A DNA stretch of 64,000 bases from Erythroxylum novogranatense (Eukaryota > Streptophyta > Magnoliopsida > Malpighiales > Erythroxylaceae), in NCBI GenBank assembly GCA_029891385.1, contig CM057231.1:21731300-21795299 (forward strand), in the 5' to 3' direction. Below are positions 1 to 13,167 of this stretch, in pieces. Both the position numbers and the translations under genes were made by a program. The notes beneath the pieces are model-generated. The model saw only the letters and a list, made by a program, of their open reading frames with translations. It searched no databases and was not told the origin of the DNA. Every line of letters starts with the position of its first letter. Positions within the stretch are counted from its first letter, which is position 1.

Positions 1-1326
1 CAAATTGAAGCATTGAACAAGCTTCAAGCATGGAAATGAGGTGGGTACCTGTTTATAATAGAATTTATAAGCCATTACTGCTTTCTTTAAATAAAGAGAT
101 TTTCTGATTTCAATTGCATCATGAAGGTTGCATTATTGTATCAATGATTTAAAAAGAAAAATCCTTTTCGATTCGATACATGAACTTTTGATGAATTGCA
201 AAAGACATTGTGTTATGCATTGAAAGATTTCATGGCATTCTGTATATTCAAAAAAGAGCATTCGATAATTGATTTGAGCATGATATGTGCTTTTGTGTGG
301 GCGAGAGAGGAACAATTCGTTAGTCACGTGCATGTCGACATATAAATAGCCTTCTCCCGGCAGCCTGCTTGAGGCCACGAGATCCTGAGAAATCGTACTC
401 GTCGTGTTTATGGTAAACTTCGGTTAACCATCGTGTTTATGGAACTCTCAAGCCATTATGTGTGCATTTGCATTGTGAAGTGATATGATTGATGCATCCA
501 TGTTTTGAAAATTGTGATTTTGAATACTGCAAGAAAAGAACTTTTGAAAATGTGCTTTATGGGTTTCAAACAAAGTTTCTGCAAGAAAAGAAAAGAAAAG
601 TGTTTTTAAAGATTTTGCTTATTTTTTTATTATAAACTGTTACCCACGGGCTATAAGCTCATCCCCTTCATTCCCATCCACAGGTGATGAGAAGAAGATC
701 GGGTGAAGAAAATTGAAGATTTTTGTTTGTATGTGTGTATATTGTTTTGTTTGTAAGTTAGATTGTTGTTGAGAATTCTGCGATCATTGGATTAGTGTAC
801 ATATTCGGATTTTGGATATTGATGTTGTATTATGGCTTGGAATGCCATTAAGATTTTTTAAGTAATTAATTTATGATGAGTATGGATTAGGAAATTGTGT
901 ATGGATATGGAATGTGGATTTGCATACTGAAATGAGATGAGATGAATATCAATGGTCTTGTATATAAATTGTATTGCTGGATTTGAGTTTTGATTGAGAT
1001 TATAGAATTGATGAATTCTAGATTGGAAAGGGGTATGGCTTTGTATGAGATTGAATAAAATGAAAAAAAAGTTATACCGGATTTAATTGGTTTAGAATAG
1101 ATGTCTTAAGGTTTCCAACGCGATGCTTTTCCTAAAATATTTGTTCACGGGTATCGGAATTTGATTTCGATTTGATTTGATCCAATGTTTGCTTTGCTTA
1201 TGATTTTGCTTCCGCTTTATGATTTCCGTTCCGTTCGTTCGGTTATGTTCCTTTCTTTCGATTGTGCTTTCATATTCGTTTTCCGCTTCTTCGGTTGGGA
1301 TCCGATTTTCAGATCGGGTCCCAACA
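1..1326 (+). mobile_element. 3' part of a long LTR (same family as 28367-33096 and 47823-52067), cut by the window edge
   Basis: The segment shares landmarks, in the same order, with the long LTR at 47823-52067. One is a 'cccacgggct...agctcatcccc...cccatcc' block near 640-685, matching 50990-51030. Another is 'gtcttaaggtttccaacgcgat' near 1105, matching 51672. It then has an 'ttcggttgggatccg...gatcgggtcccaaca' end at about 1290-1326. No coding capacity is seen; small open frames here are not gene-like. The end near 1326 is not followed by a recognisable primer-binding site, so this could be a 3' LTR or a solo LTR. The family assignment (Gypsy-like) is inferred from the better preserved copies. 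Confidence 0.6.
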
Positions 1327-3243
1327 CCGTGGGTAACATGCTTATAACAAATAACAAGCAAAAATTGTTCAAAATGTCCATTGTTACAAAATTCTTATTG
1401 AATCATAAATCTCATTTTTCTCAAAACTCTTGTCAAGAAATCAAAATCGCAACAACACAACTTATGCATTTTTTTTCAACTTGTTCATAAATCATGGATG
1501 CATCAAACTTGTCACAACTCATAAACACATAATAATGGTTTAGGTAAGCCCATAAATATGACGAACTACACAATTCTATATAATGGCCTTGAGTAGTCGT
1601 AAACTTGAGGGAGTCCTTGAAGGAGCTCCGTACCACTAGTGGGCAGGCGGGATAAGCCTATTCTTGGGTCAACGTGCACGTGACGGTTCTTAGATGGACT
1701 ACCAAAACCCACACAACATGTATTTCAAAACTTGTTGCCCATAATGGCACATTTTCGAAAAACTTGATTTTTTCTTGACAATTTGCCATAATGGCATATT
1801 TCAAAAACACATTTATTCATGATCATGCATATCTCACATTTCATCAACCAAATTCACATATCAATCACATAAAAATTTCGCAAATCGTTCACAAGCAATA
1901 ATGCAACAAATATGAAGCAATTTGAAATCATTTTCTTCTCTAGCTTTAAAAGGAAACATTCATGGCTCGTTAATTCTATTATAAACACGATACCCACCTT
2001 AAATCCTTGCTTATAAACTTGTTCAACATCCTTCCCCTCTTGCTCCTCTTGAATCCTCTCTTAATCTCCTTTAACAATAGCCACAAAATGCCCAAATCAA
2101 AAGACATCCAAATTGATCAAACTCAAAGAAACATATCATGAAATTGATCTTAAAATTCTTAAACTCATACCATTCTTAAGCTATCTAAACCATAACCCTT
2201 TCAAAAACTCAACAAATCAAAAACACTCTTACCTTGGTCCTTCACCAAATGAGGAGTTGCTTGTCTCTAATGGAAGCCCTCACCTTCTTCCATCTCTTCC
2301 TTCATGAATAACCATCAAAATCCCTCTTGAGATCTATGAAAAAGCAAGCCCTAGCTCCCTCTTTCTTCTTCTTTCTTTTCCTTCTCCACGACTCTCTCTC
2401 TCTTCTCTCCTTGCAATTTCGTTTTTTGCCTCTTCTAAATAAAAGACAACTCATTTCTTCCCCCTTTTATACCATTAATGATTGGACAATGTCCATTTTG
2501 CCCTTACATAAAAGCCTAGGAACTTAAATGCTCAAGTGGTCTTCCCATTTTGCACTCATGCATAAATTACCACCTTAATTCAATTTAAATCCCATCAACC
2601 CATGCCATATGATCTTGCTCAAATTAACATGTTAATTTCTCATATTAACATGCTAATTAATTCCTCAAAATCATAAAATAATCTATCAATGCCCCAAAAA
2701 TTCATTTTAGTTCATGCTTACTTTAGGACATTTTTCTAACCATCAAATTGAAGGAATTTGCTAAAACTTCCTTATAGAGAAATGTTCCTCTTTGTCTTAA
2801 TTTCATAACACCAAATCATTTAATTTGGATCACTACAACAAAAGTTATACTCCAAAACTTTCGGACTATTCTTATGAGAAAACATTTTCCTGCGATTTAT
2901 TTCCGTCCGAAAATTGATAATCTTATAGGCTAAATCAAAATTCAATTTCTTCAGACAAATCGTAACCCTATTTCTCTAGTTTAATCCAAATTAAGAATCA
3001 TCTCATTTGGATAACTAGACATCAAGTTATGGCCAAAACACCATAGCATGCTCAAAGAACATTTTTCCACTGCACTCTCCAACTTTTAACTTCCTATATT
3101 TCACATATAACTCATCTTGTATCTAAACCATCTTTTCTATTCCTTTTTAAATCTCAATGATTCTCCTTTTCTTTACATATAACTAATAGCCAATAATTTC
3201 TCATTTAATAGTCCTAGCTTACATAAAGGTTCAGGGTCCAACA
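1327..3243 (-). mobile_element. Degenerate, minus-strand remnant of a related long LTR
   Basis: The right end reads 'ttcagggtccaaca' (3230-3243), the reverse complement of the 'tgttggacccc' start seen in the two better LTR copies. The stretch 2830-3050 ('atttccgtccgaaaatt', 'tctctagtttaatcc') aligns in order with 31510-31740 of the minus-strand copy. The other end is truncated or diverged, and no TSD was found. It lies tail to tail with the plus-strand remnant at 1-1326. No gene is seen. Confidence 0.5.
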
Positions 3244-4250
3244 TTAAGAATCAAACACGAGGCATTAGGAAATAGAGGTTCGTGTAGAAAATATGGTGAA
3301 TTTGCTCAACCAGCTGATGAAGATATTAATTGATGAACTGCATGGGGTTTTCTTAATCCTAATGAAACATATCTTCAAGAATATAGGATAACAATAAACC
3401 TTAGAAGCAAAAAAGAGGTTTCAGAAGAAGAAGAAGAAACCTCTGTCCAAGAAGAGGAAGTAGAGGAGTGGCACGAGATAACTAAAGAAGAAGAACAGCT
3501 AGAAACATTTGTCCAGGAAGAAGAAGCAGAAGAAGTAGTTGGTGAAGGAAGATCTAGGGGAGGAACCAAATAAGGAGACTACTGATGAGTCATTGGTAGC
3601 CATCTTAAGTACGGAGGGTTCCTACTTCCTCTAAGAGAAACTACTTACATCAACAAAAGATTCAGGGAGTTTTATTTTCCCTTATTTTATTAACATTTTG
3701 TCATTAAAAAAAGCATTAATGGAGTCTAATAGAATTATTAATCTGATAAATTTTGCTCTTGTGATCATCTTACAACATGACTTATTTACAGGCTAAAAAA
3801 CCACTTTATAGAGAAAATGGTGGAAGCAAGCCACTGATTATAGACCCAGGATGATGAAAACGTGCTGGGCACGTCAAACTAATGACTTTAAATAAACGAT
3901 ATCTAGGAGGCATCCTATAAATTAGGATAGATTTTGTTTTCAATTTTATTTCATATTGTTTCAATTTTTGTGTTAGCATTAAACTTTAATGTTGTTTTCT
4001 TTTATGTTATTTTCATTTTCATATTTCATTTTTATCTTGTTTATTGTTATTTTTATTTTCTTTTCCCTTTTTCTTTATATTTTGCTAGGATGTTAGTAAT
4101 CATATCATATCAATTGTCCCAAGCTTATGAAAATCGAATCGAACAACTTAATACTTAGGAAGTACCAAACTCCACTTTCTCACTTATTTTATATGCTTAC
4201 ATTGTGTACATTGGGGATAATGTACAATTTTAAATGTAGGAAGGGTTTGT
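3244..4250 (+). mobile_element. Athila-like Gypsy 3' internal region with polypurine tract, degenerate
   Basis: Two landmarks typical of the 3' part of plant Athila-type Gypsy elements are readable. A 'gtcaaactaatgactttaaa...aggaggcatcc' block is at 3868-3916, and an 'acattggggataatgtacaa...tgtaggaaggg' block just before a possible LTR start is at 4200-4248. The glutamate-rich plus-strand stretch at about 3410-3570 (GAA/GAG runs) may be the tail of a retroviral-type polyprotein but is too broken to name. Orientation is taken from the motif direction. The family name rests on recalled motifs, not on a search. Confidence 0.45.
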
Positions 4251-5600
4251 TAATTTTTTAAGTTTATTATAATCTTTATTATTAAATTTTATTAATTGAT
4301 ATTCTGAATTAGTTGAAATCTATCCATAAATACTTTATTTCATTATCAAATATTGATTTGAATTAGTATGCAAAAGAATGATGGTTAGAATAAAATTATT
4401 TTTATAAGTCATATTTTAGTAGTCATTGAAATAGTCAATTTGAATGAAAATTACATACTGTTTACAGACATAAGACCAATTTTTTAATGAGCTTTTGAGC
4501 CTAAGAGCAATTTTTCAAAATTTTTAGCTCTTTTATTTCTTTCTTGTTTGTTATAATGTACAATTGAATAAACTTAGAACTTGTTTTTATTATGCATATT
4601 GAAACTACATTTGTTAAATTAGAAGCATTGAAATGACAAAGACAATTAGGTTCAACAATTTGTTTAAGCCTATTTCTTTGATAACAACCTTACCTTAATT
4701 TATCTTTAGGAATAACCAAGTGAAGCCTTAACCTTTTTATTGATTATACCCAATTATTAGTTCTTATCTTATTTTTCTTTGAAGCCTTTTTATTATTTTG
4801 AACTCTGAAGGTTATTTACATTGTTTGATTGTTCGAAACTTGAAATTTTAAAAGGTTCAAATTTTCTTCAATTGTGGTTCAGGATGAATGCTCAAATGGA
4901 TTAAAAAAAATTGCAAGCATGGAAAAATAAAAGAATAATTATGTAGTACCATTGATTTATTCATGAAAGGAATTTTGTATATTGTGAACAAGTTTTTTGT
5001 AATGTCTCTTTAGTAAATTTCCTTCAAATCAACCTTTTAAATACCCCAATCGTAACTTACCTAAGCCCCATTACAACCCTATAAAAACCTTTTGATTTTT
5101 ATTTCTAGTTTAAACATAATTGGTGGAGATGTGATAATATTGCAAGCCTATGGTAAGAGTTCCATTATGCGTTGATTCAAGAGTTTGATACTTTTCACCT
5201 TAAACACTTGAATGTATTTAGTGAAATCGTGGTAAGGATGGCTTATGCTTTTGATTTCAATGAGATTATTGATGTGTGTATTATTAATATTGACTTAAGA
5301 AGTCAGTTTTAGGATAACTTGAATCTAATTGTATGTTAATTTGAATAATATGATATAAGGATTTACAATATGAATGAATAAATTGAAATTGATTAAGGAG
5401 AGCTAACTTTTACATGAGATTTCAAATGTGAGAAACTTAAAGAGGTGATGATAAATATCCAGAGATAAGGAAAACACAAAGTTAACATCAAAAGAGATTC
5501 GATGAAGGCTACATCAAATCCAAACTTATAAGAAGAGTCAATATAATATAAGGAGATTTATAATTATGAACTCTTTGTTTTTATTAGTTTTTCTGCATGT
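4251..5600 (+). repeat. Putative LTR remnant following the Athila-like 3' region
   Basis: AT-rich, non-coding sequence follows directly after the presumed polypurine tract. A phrase common in plant Gypsy LTRs ('cttacctaagccccattacaaccc') occurs at about 5058-5082. I could not define the LTR end or a duplicate copy. No host gene is seen. Confidence 0.3.
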
Positions 5601-6050
5601 TTATATTTGATTTCATTTTTATTATGAGTAAATAAACACTTTTTAGTATTTAGGTGTGATGAACCCTAGTTTATGATACAATATGTCTTAATCTTTATTT
5701 AATGTAGTTGTTTTGATTGATTTATTATGATTCAATTTTGAGTTTTATACATGTTCTAATATATCCGAATATTAGTGCATGATTTGATTTTATATAATTG
5801 AGATTGAGAAATCCATTATATAAATAGATCTGCCATAATTGAAAGGAATTAATTACAAACCTAGAGATAGGTCAATATAAATCCTTTGGATTAAGGTCAA
5901 ACCTAATAGCAGAACTCAGAAATCAATAACGCAATCTTAGGTACTTTAACTAGAAAGATTTCAATTAATCAACCTATGGATTAGTTATTGGTGGTCTCGA
6001 CAGAGTTATTAACATAAGATAGGAATTTCCACGATATATAGTTGACAACG
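5601..6050. other. Unassigned AT-rich sequence, no gene seen
   Basis: No coding frame, RNA gene or clear repeat boundary was recognised. It leads into the block at 6051 that has an inverted copy at 9290-9545, so it is probably part of the same repeat. Confidence 0.3.
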
Positions 6051-7540
6051 CATCATAATGCTAGTCAAAATAAAATAACTAGACTACTACTATAATAATG
6101 ATGAGTCTAGGTCGATCTCACAGAGAATGTGCATAAAGTTTCCGAAATAAAGTTTAATGGGGGGTTTTGGATTTTTTAAACAAGAAAATAAAATGAACTA
6201 GATTAATAAAAAATTAAAGAAAATATGTAAAAAATGATAAAAGTGGAGAATTAGGTAGGGACTCGATTCTTTAGTTCAATCTCGACCTACACCCTAATTA
6301 AACATATTTCATGGATTTGTTGTTCTTAAACTTCTCCTAGCAACTATTAATCATGGGTTAATAATTAACTCATGCTTTTTCTTAAGTTTCGTTTAATTAA
6401 GATACGATCGTTAATTAAACTAACCATCGAATAACCTAGGATACGATCTCTAGATTTAATTAGGTAGTAGTATTACGATTATATCAAAATTCTAACAATG
6501 GGTTTGCAAATAAATGATTAAATGAACGCATTAAAATCATCTTTTCACAATACCTAATGGGTTCATACACAAATAACCGAACAATAACAAAAATCTGATT
6601 ATCCATACATAACCCAAATACATATGGCTAGGATAACACAATTAATTCAATAGGGGAGAAAGAAACAACAAAAATATGAAATACACTTACCCTAGGTTAT
6701 TGGTGTCGATGTCATCTCTGAACCGGCATCAGGATGTCTAGCCCTCCATGAGTCTCTCTAAAGAAAATGTTTCAGCCCACTTAAATAACCCTAGTCGAAG
6801 CCCCTAATAGCTGTTGTTCACTATCGTGCGTCCCTACTCTAGATACTGTTTTGTTGATATGACCATTTAATTTGTGGTCTATCTTACTATTCACACCCTC
6901 CCTAAAAAAAAGACCACACTATTGTGTGTTTCATCTCGTTGCATTTTAATTTTCTTCCTTAACTATGTGTTGTCATTCCTTTGTCCCAGTTGCTGCGTCC
7001 AACGACAACGTTTCTCATTTGGCTATGCATTACTCTCGTGTGAAACTTCTACATGTGTGAGTTGTTTGTGTTTTCACAAACCATTCATATTGCTACTCTT
7101 TTGTTTTATTTAAAACAACATATACAAAACCCTCGTTGTTTTAGTCCCACTCCAGAACATTTGCATTTTAACCCCCTACGTTGCATTTTTGGCTTGTCTT
7201 GGTTGTCCCTTTACTGGCATTTCATGCTTCCATCTTACTGTCGTTTCATCTCATTTAATTCCTAGTTTTTAGTTAATGTAATTACATGCATAATCCATGT
7301 AACTCACGTTATTTTCATTTTTTATTCTTTTCATTTTCTTATTCTTGCTCTATGAAGACAAGTGAAAGTTTAACCTTCAGAAAATGGCCAAAATATGGAG
7401 CTTTTGACTCATTTTAACTTTTTTACTTCCGAATTGTGTCTAAAATTACATATGAGTCAAAGTAAGTACCTTAAACAATTTTATGTCACTAATCGCTAAG
7501 TGTTATGAAATAATTAAACAATTAATTAAGTACATATCAA
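6051..7540 (-). mobile_element. Putative minus-strand Gypsy/LARD-type LTR
   Basis: The minus strand reads a polypurine-rich 'agtgtgggggaaat' followed by 'tgatatgtacttaatta' at about 7555-7535, which looks like a PPT/LTR junction. The opposite part (6060-6290) contains a 'taggtcgatctcacagaga' block often seen in non-coding plant LTR elements. A second, inverted copy of 6060-6290 lies at 9290-9545. The 1.5-kb length and both ends are estimates. No protein-coding potential was recognised. Confidence 0.35.
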
Positions 7541-9190
7541 TTTCCCCCACACTTAACTTTTGATCGTCCTCGAAAAAAACATCAAAATTAGCTCGTAGAT
7601 CTAAAAACATCTGCTCATTGCTTATATGTTCCAAGCTTAATATTCCAAGCTTTTACTCATGATCAATCAACATTCATCATCAAAAATTGAGTAATCTAAT
7701 GATAGACTTGGAAAAAGTGTTTAACTAAAATATATCCTCAGGTACACTCAACACTATTTATAATCATATCATTCCACAACTTTACATATTATTTCATTTC
7801 TCCACCACTAATGTTCAATGCAAAATCATGGGTCAGAGGACTTTTCAAGGCTGTAATGTGGGCAAAGGTAAGGTGAGATGGATTTGGGTCAAGTAGCATG
7901 AAAGTCATTAAAGCTAGTGAAACAAAGTAACACTTAATTATAACTTCAAGTGCACAAGTTAACACTCATCAAAATTGGGTACAGTCAACTATGATGAATG
8001 TAACATTTATATTTCAAAACTCATTTTAGCTCACACACACAAACCACATGAAGCATATACCACTCTGAAGGAATCACTTATACGATTTATGTCAATAATA
8101 CATTGAAACCACAATAATAAACCTTCCAAGCTAACATCTACCTCATATTCAACATACTCAAATAATAAATTCATTAAAACTCTAGGAAGATGCATTAATT
8201 ATGAATAACTTTGCAAACTAATATGCACTTGCTCCTTGATAAAATTTTAAACAAAAAAATCATTCTTTTTCTTTTTCTTTCTTTCATTCTTTTTCATTTT
8301 CTTTTCTTTTCCTTTCTTGTGTGTTTCTCTTTTCTCTTTTCTTTCTTTCTTTTCCTTTCTCTTTTTTTAACATTAAAAGAAACTACATTAACATGGGAAT
8401 TTCAATGATAAGACATAACAAAAACATCCAAACATTAACCAACCCACACATATGTACACCCCTACACTTACATTTTTGTACATCCATAAACTCACCAATC
8501 ACAAATGCGTTACTAGCTTTATGACTTGGGTAAGACACTTGGTTAAGTTTAAAAGCATAAAATGTAGTTTATACAAAAAGAAAGGCATATAGCTCAAAGG
8601 GGGATAACAAGGGAAAAACCATGTCGATAGGGTAGGTTATTTGGTTAATGTAGTTCGAAAAAAAAACAAAGAATGCCTAATCATTTTCATGTTAATGCAT
8701 ATGATAAAAATGTGGTTTCGAATAGAATTTCAAAGCAAAATCAGGATGTACATGTCATGAAGGTCACATATTATCAAAAGACAATGAGACTGAAATAAAG
8801 ATGTCAGTTTAATAAGGCTCAAAAACTTTGTCTACCACTAGTCACTACTCTTTTAATGATAACGCATATTGATCAATCACAAGAGTAAAAATACATGCTA
8901 AAGTTGCCATGAAATTCTCTAGTCAATTCATTCTCTAATCATGACTATATAGTCCTAGAAGCAATAGAAATGAGAAAATGTTTGTTTCATTTGTTTTATT
9001 TTTCTCTCATTTTGATTGAAATTTTGAAAACAAGAAAGAAACAAACTAACATAGAAGCACACATGCAAATAAAAATAATGCAGAAATGTAAAGAAAAGAA
9101 ATTTATTTCTCTTAGGTTGCCTCCCAAGAGGTGCCTTTGTTTATAGTCACTGGCTCGACTCCATGTTTCCTCCTCATATGACAAAATTGT
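7541..9190 (-). mobile_element. Minus-strand Gypsy 3' internal region, degenerate
   Basis: Read on the minus strand, 9170-9105 carries the 'actataaacaaaggcacctc' / 'ttgggaggcaacc' block, and 7580-7545 carries 'ggacgatcaaaagttaagtg' followed by a G run. Both are landmarks of the 3' end of plant Athila-like elements and occur in the expected order. The DNA between is non-coding and includes a long C/T tract. It is a minus-strand counterpart of the remnant at 3244-4250. Confidence 0.45.
8258..8372. repeat. C/T-rich (polypyrimidine) low-complexity tract
   Basis: About 115 bp of almost pure C and T (tctttttcttt-type units) on the plus strand; purine tract on the minus strand. It creates spurious phenylalanine/leucine-rich open frames. 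Confidence 0.85.
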
Positions 9191-9289
9191 GATTTTCAGG
9201 TGTCACGTGCAGTTCCTCCATGTGAGATTCTTCTAGATAGGGTGTTAGTTGATCATCATTCCCATTCAACATCCTCCATATCCTTAGAC

Positions 9290-9545
9290 TTTCCTACTTT
9301 TACCAAAGAATTGGGTCCCTACCGAATTCCCTACTTTTATCATTTTTTGCATGTTTTCTTTAATTTTTTTATTAGTTAGTTTCATTTTATTTTCTTCTTT
9401 AAAAAACAACTCCCACCCTCCGTTAAACCTAAACACTGGTTAATTTCATCTCATAAACTTTACACACATTCTTTGTAAGATCGACCACTGCTATAGTAGT
9501 AGGTCTATTTATTTTATTTTGACTAACGTAATGACGCCACATCTA
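9290..9545 (-). repeat. Inverted copy of the 6060-6290 repeat block
   Basis: The reverse complement of this segment matches 6060-6290 in order: 'agtcaaaataaaataa', 'agactactactata', 'ggtcgatct', 'aagaaaataaaatgaa', 'atgataaaagt'. With the intervening ~3 kb this forms a large imperfect inverted repeat. Confidence 0.6.
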
Positions 9546-9633
9546 GCTCACATCTTTTATTTTATTAGCACGAAGGCCTTGGCCCAAAGCGAACAATATC
9601 TGCAAATGGGTGGTCTAGACTGTTACACAATTG
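9546..9633 (-). repeat. Short fragment of a common plant interspersed repeat (tentative)
   Basis: On the minus strand this reads a 'tgcagatattgttcgctttg' phrase resembling a phrase recurrent in plant LTR repeats. It abuts the LINE remnant and may mark where the LINE lost its 3' part. Recalled similarity only. Confidence 0.25.
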
Positions 9634-10329
9634 TTATGTTACTCTATTGGCTATTCTCTCTACCTCTTTGGTACTATCCAATAGTGCTTTATAAGTACCC
9701 GTCTTGATCTTAACCTTTTTTAGTGCATCTTCATTCCACCACAAAGACTCCATCTTACTATCCCTAGATCCTTTAGATAGCCCCAAGTCCTCTTTAGATG
9801 TATTCCTTAAAAGATTCCCTACTCTCTCCCACATCTAACTCACTTCTCTTATCATTTTCCATTTATCTCTAGATATTACTCTATCTCTAATTAGTTTCAT
9901 CGTGTCCTCTTTCATATTCCACCATCTAACTCTAATACACCTTGTTAGACTTCTCTTCTTCCTTCATCCCTTAATTATAATATCCAAAACTAAAAATCTA
10001 TGATGATTTGACAAGAAGCATTCAGTGTTACCTTACAATCCTTGCACCTAGGTGCGTCGCTCCACCTTAGTAAGAGGTGGTCAATTTGATTTTTTGTGTT
10101 TTTGCCTTTTAAAAATCATTAGGTGTTCCCTATTTTATTTGAATAAAGAATAGGCTATCATTAACTCAAACACTGCTATAAGATCCAACAAAGTAGTCCC
10201 ACTATCATTCCTATCTCCTTACGTGAAACATCTATGAGTCCACGTATACCCGTCCGAGGTTGCCCCTATTTGCCTATTAAAGTCTTCTCTTATAATAACT
10301 TTCTCTTAAAGGGGGACCTACTAAATCAC
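9634..10329 (-). pseudogene. LINE retrotransposon ORF2 remnant, C-terminal half of the endonuclease plus linker
   Basis: Minus-strand translation across several frames gives residues typical of the plant LINE APE-type endonuclease and following linker: 'EDFNRQIG' at about 10280, 'LLDLIAVFELMIAYSLFK' near 10170, a 'DHLL..W' region at 10060, 'RVRWWNMK' at about 9930 and 'SLWWNEDALKKVK' at about 9740. Frameshifts and stops are frequent, so it is dead. The upstream half of the same ORF is at 35202-35600, separated by the insertion 10330-35196. At the junction the sequence ATCAC is duplicated and the endonuclease reading resumes. The reverse-transcriptase part is absent: the sequence changes to another repeat at about 9630. 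Confidence 0.75.
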
Positions 10330-11045
10330 TGTAATAACCTGTTTCCATACTAAGGGTTAGAACCTTAGGCTATTGCACATGAGTAATATCATTGAGAATT
10401 TATTAAATGTATTTCATTTACATGCATAATATTCACATACACAAATTAATCATGATTTAGAAACATTTCAAGGAAAATATATGCACTCAATTGACATATT
10501 CTGAGTTATGAAAGGTTTAAAATGGTTATGATATAATTGTGTATTGTTTATTTTTTTTGAATGTTGGTTTGATGGATTACAATTAGTAATTTGGAATTAA
10601 TTGTTACAATTGGGAGATTGATGAATTAATATGTACATTTAGACTAGGAAAAAATGTTAAATGGTAAGACAAGTTGACACGTGGCAGTAGGATTGAGAGA
10701 AAAATGGCTTAGATAATTGAGTGACAAATACTTAGGTAATTGGGTGGCAAGTGGTTTAGAAAACTATAAGACAAATGGCCTAGTTATAGAGTGACAATAG
10801 TTAGTTTATAAAAGAGGACATGTAACTTATTCCTTTGGATGACAAGTGTCTTGCTAAGTGTCTCGACCCTTGCCACATACCTACATCCACGACACACACG
10901 CACATGAATGACCATCTTTTCTCTTGTTTTTACATTTTATCATCTTCTTCCTTCCTCACTGTCGACATACACACTTAACCCTCACAACTTTGAGTTTTAC
11001 CAAAATTCTGCACTTTGCCACTCCAATAGTTTGTTGTCTTCATCT

Positions 11046-13152
11046 TGTTGAAGTTATGTAAATATAGTTCCCTGGAAAGCAAGTATATTTACTTATAACT
11101 TAATTTTTTTCCAGTTACTTTTGTAATGAAAATATTTATTATTAATGAAACAAAAGAGTTTGGTTTTTATGAACATTATATATCTAGTTATAAGGTACTG
11201 AGATTCCTTTGTAAGTAATATACATATACATAGATATGTATGAAAATGTGTATATTATAAGAATCTAAAATAATGGATTCACAGTTGAATAATCAAGTTG
11301 GTTGCTTGATTATGGTTTAGACTATAGTGTTACGATTTATCTCTATGTAAGTAAAGGAGTTTACTTCAAGGGAATGATGAGTTTCATATCATGATAGTAG
11401 TCAACTATCGATAATGACATTATTAAATAAATTTGGAATCAAGTATATTTTCAAGAATAAAGTAGGTCATTACTTTAGTCTTAAAACATTTGTTTATTAT
11501 GGACCACAATCTTGATGAGTGGTGAACTCATATGTATTTCATTATAATTTTTGATATGAACGGAATGTATTTTTACAGAGTATTAATCCAATGTCTGCAT
11601 GTTGGAATTATTAATTGAAACATGTATCAGAGAACATTTACTCAAATAAAGAGTTTATAGTGATATCATCACTTCTAGATATTTTATGGAGATTGGTGAT
11701 TAAACTGACGTCAAGAGTTTGATGGACTAGCTACCCATCAAGTCTTAACACCAAGATGAGATCTTGTGTGTTAATCACCATATAGAGTAAAACGGGAGAT
11801 TTGGAAGGAAAAATCAACATAAGGGCAAAACAGTAATTTTACCTTTTATTGTGCGGATAGATAATAAGGTTCATAATAGGGTTTGCAATTGGACATATTA
11901 TTTGAAATATGTGTTCTCATAATATTTAGTAATTTAAGAGTTCAAATAATTGTCTTTAATGGAATGACATTTAATTAATAAGCTAGAATTAATTCTAATG
12001 AGATTAAATTAATTATGAGCTTATTGGAGCTTGAATTATCTAGGTCCAATAAGATTCTCCACTTGAATTCAAGGAAGGTTATCAAACAAAGTAAGAAATA
12101 TAAATGGAGTTTTTAAAGCCCATGATTGATTGTTAGGCTTGCATTAATTAATGGTTAATTAGAAGCCTAAATGAATATTTAGAAATGGGCAAGATTTTAG
12201 TTTAATTCAATTAATTAGATTAATTATATTAAAACAAAATTCTTAAAGAAATGAAGGTAAATTTTGGTTTTTAATGGCTGAATGTGCAGCTACACATTTA
12301 GCATTGAAGTGCTAAATAAAGATGGTATTTATCATGCATTATCATCATTAAATGGAGTAATGATCTTACCATTAAATGGTTTAATGGTTGTTTTTTAATG
12401 ATGGCATGTAATGTAACCTTTTTAGCATTCATTTGATTAAACATGAAAGAGGTGTATTTGATGGATGATCTTCCTTCTTTCATCACTAAAACTGAAATTG
12501 CCATGTCATTTTAGGTTATTGGTCTTTTCATATAGCCATCTTAAAACAAATGAGAAGAGTCTAATTTAATGACTTCTTTATGTTTGATTAAAGAAAGATG
12601 TGATGCATTGGATGCTCTTCTCTTCTTGCTTTTCATGCATAACCGAAATTGACAAGGTGAAACAAAGGTGTTTTTTTTTTTTCATTTTTTGGCTCTCTCT
12701 CCTTTCATGCATGTGCTAGCCAAAATTTGTATGAGAAGGTGCCTCATCTTTGGCTTCTTTTTTATAATAAAAATCTTCTCTAAAGTTTTCTCCTCCTTTC
12801 CCACCAAAGGATCTTGTTAACCAAGATGTCCAAGAAGAACAACTGGTACATCGCATTGGTTAAGGATACAATATTGAGAAGAGGAAATAATAACAAGAAG
12901 AACAGGATACATCACCTTGGAGAGGATACATTGTCGAGGATAGGATAGCACAGCGAGGAGTTAAAGCTATAGTGAAGGAGTTGGTAATATTTCTACCACC
13001 TTGTTCTTATGTTAAATATTATTCTTATACCGTATCATGTATGGATTGACATGTTGATTTGCTTATCTTTCTTCCACTATGTTATGATTTCTAAAAGGTT
13101 TTGAAATCCACTGTTTAACCTAATCTTGCATGTTTTCTTTTCCAATCCAACA
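11046..13152 (+). repeat. 5' LTR of the Copia element (2107 bp)
   Basis: Starts 'tgttgaagttatg' and ends 'ccaatccaaca', directly before the PBS. It matches 26119-27910 along its length except for a 382-bp segment (about 11677-12058) missing from the 3' LTR. Confidence 0.9.
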
Positions 13153-13154
13153 AT

Positions 13155-13167
13155 TAGTATCAGAGCC
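13155..13167 (+). other. Primer-binding site of the Copia element
   Basis: 'tagtatcagagcc' lies two bases after the LTR end. It is one mismatch from the TGGTATCAGAGCC complement of initiator methionine tRNA, the usual plant Copia primer. Confidence 0.8.

Noticed and set aside
8211..8524. Phenylalanine/leucine-rich frames
   Set aside because: They are read-outs of the polypyrimidine tract in a Gypsy remnant.
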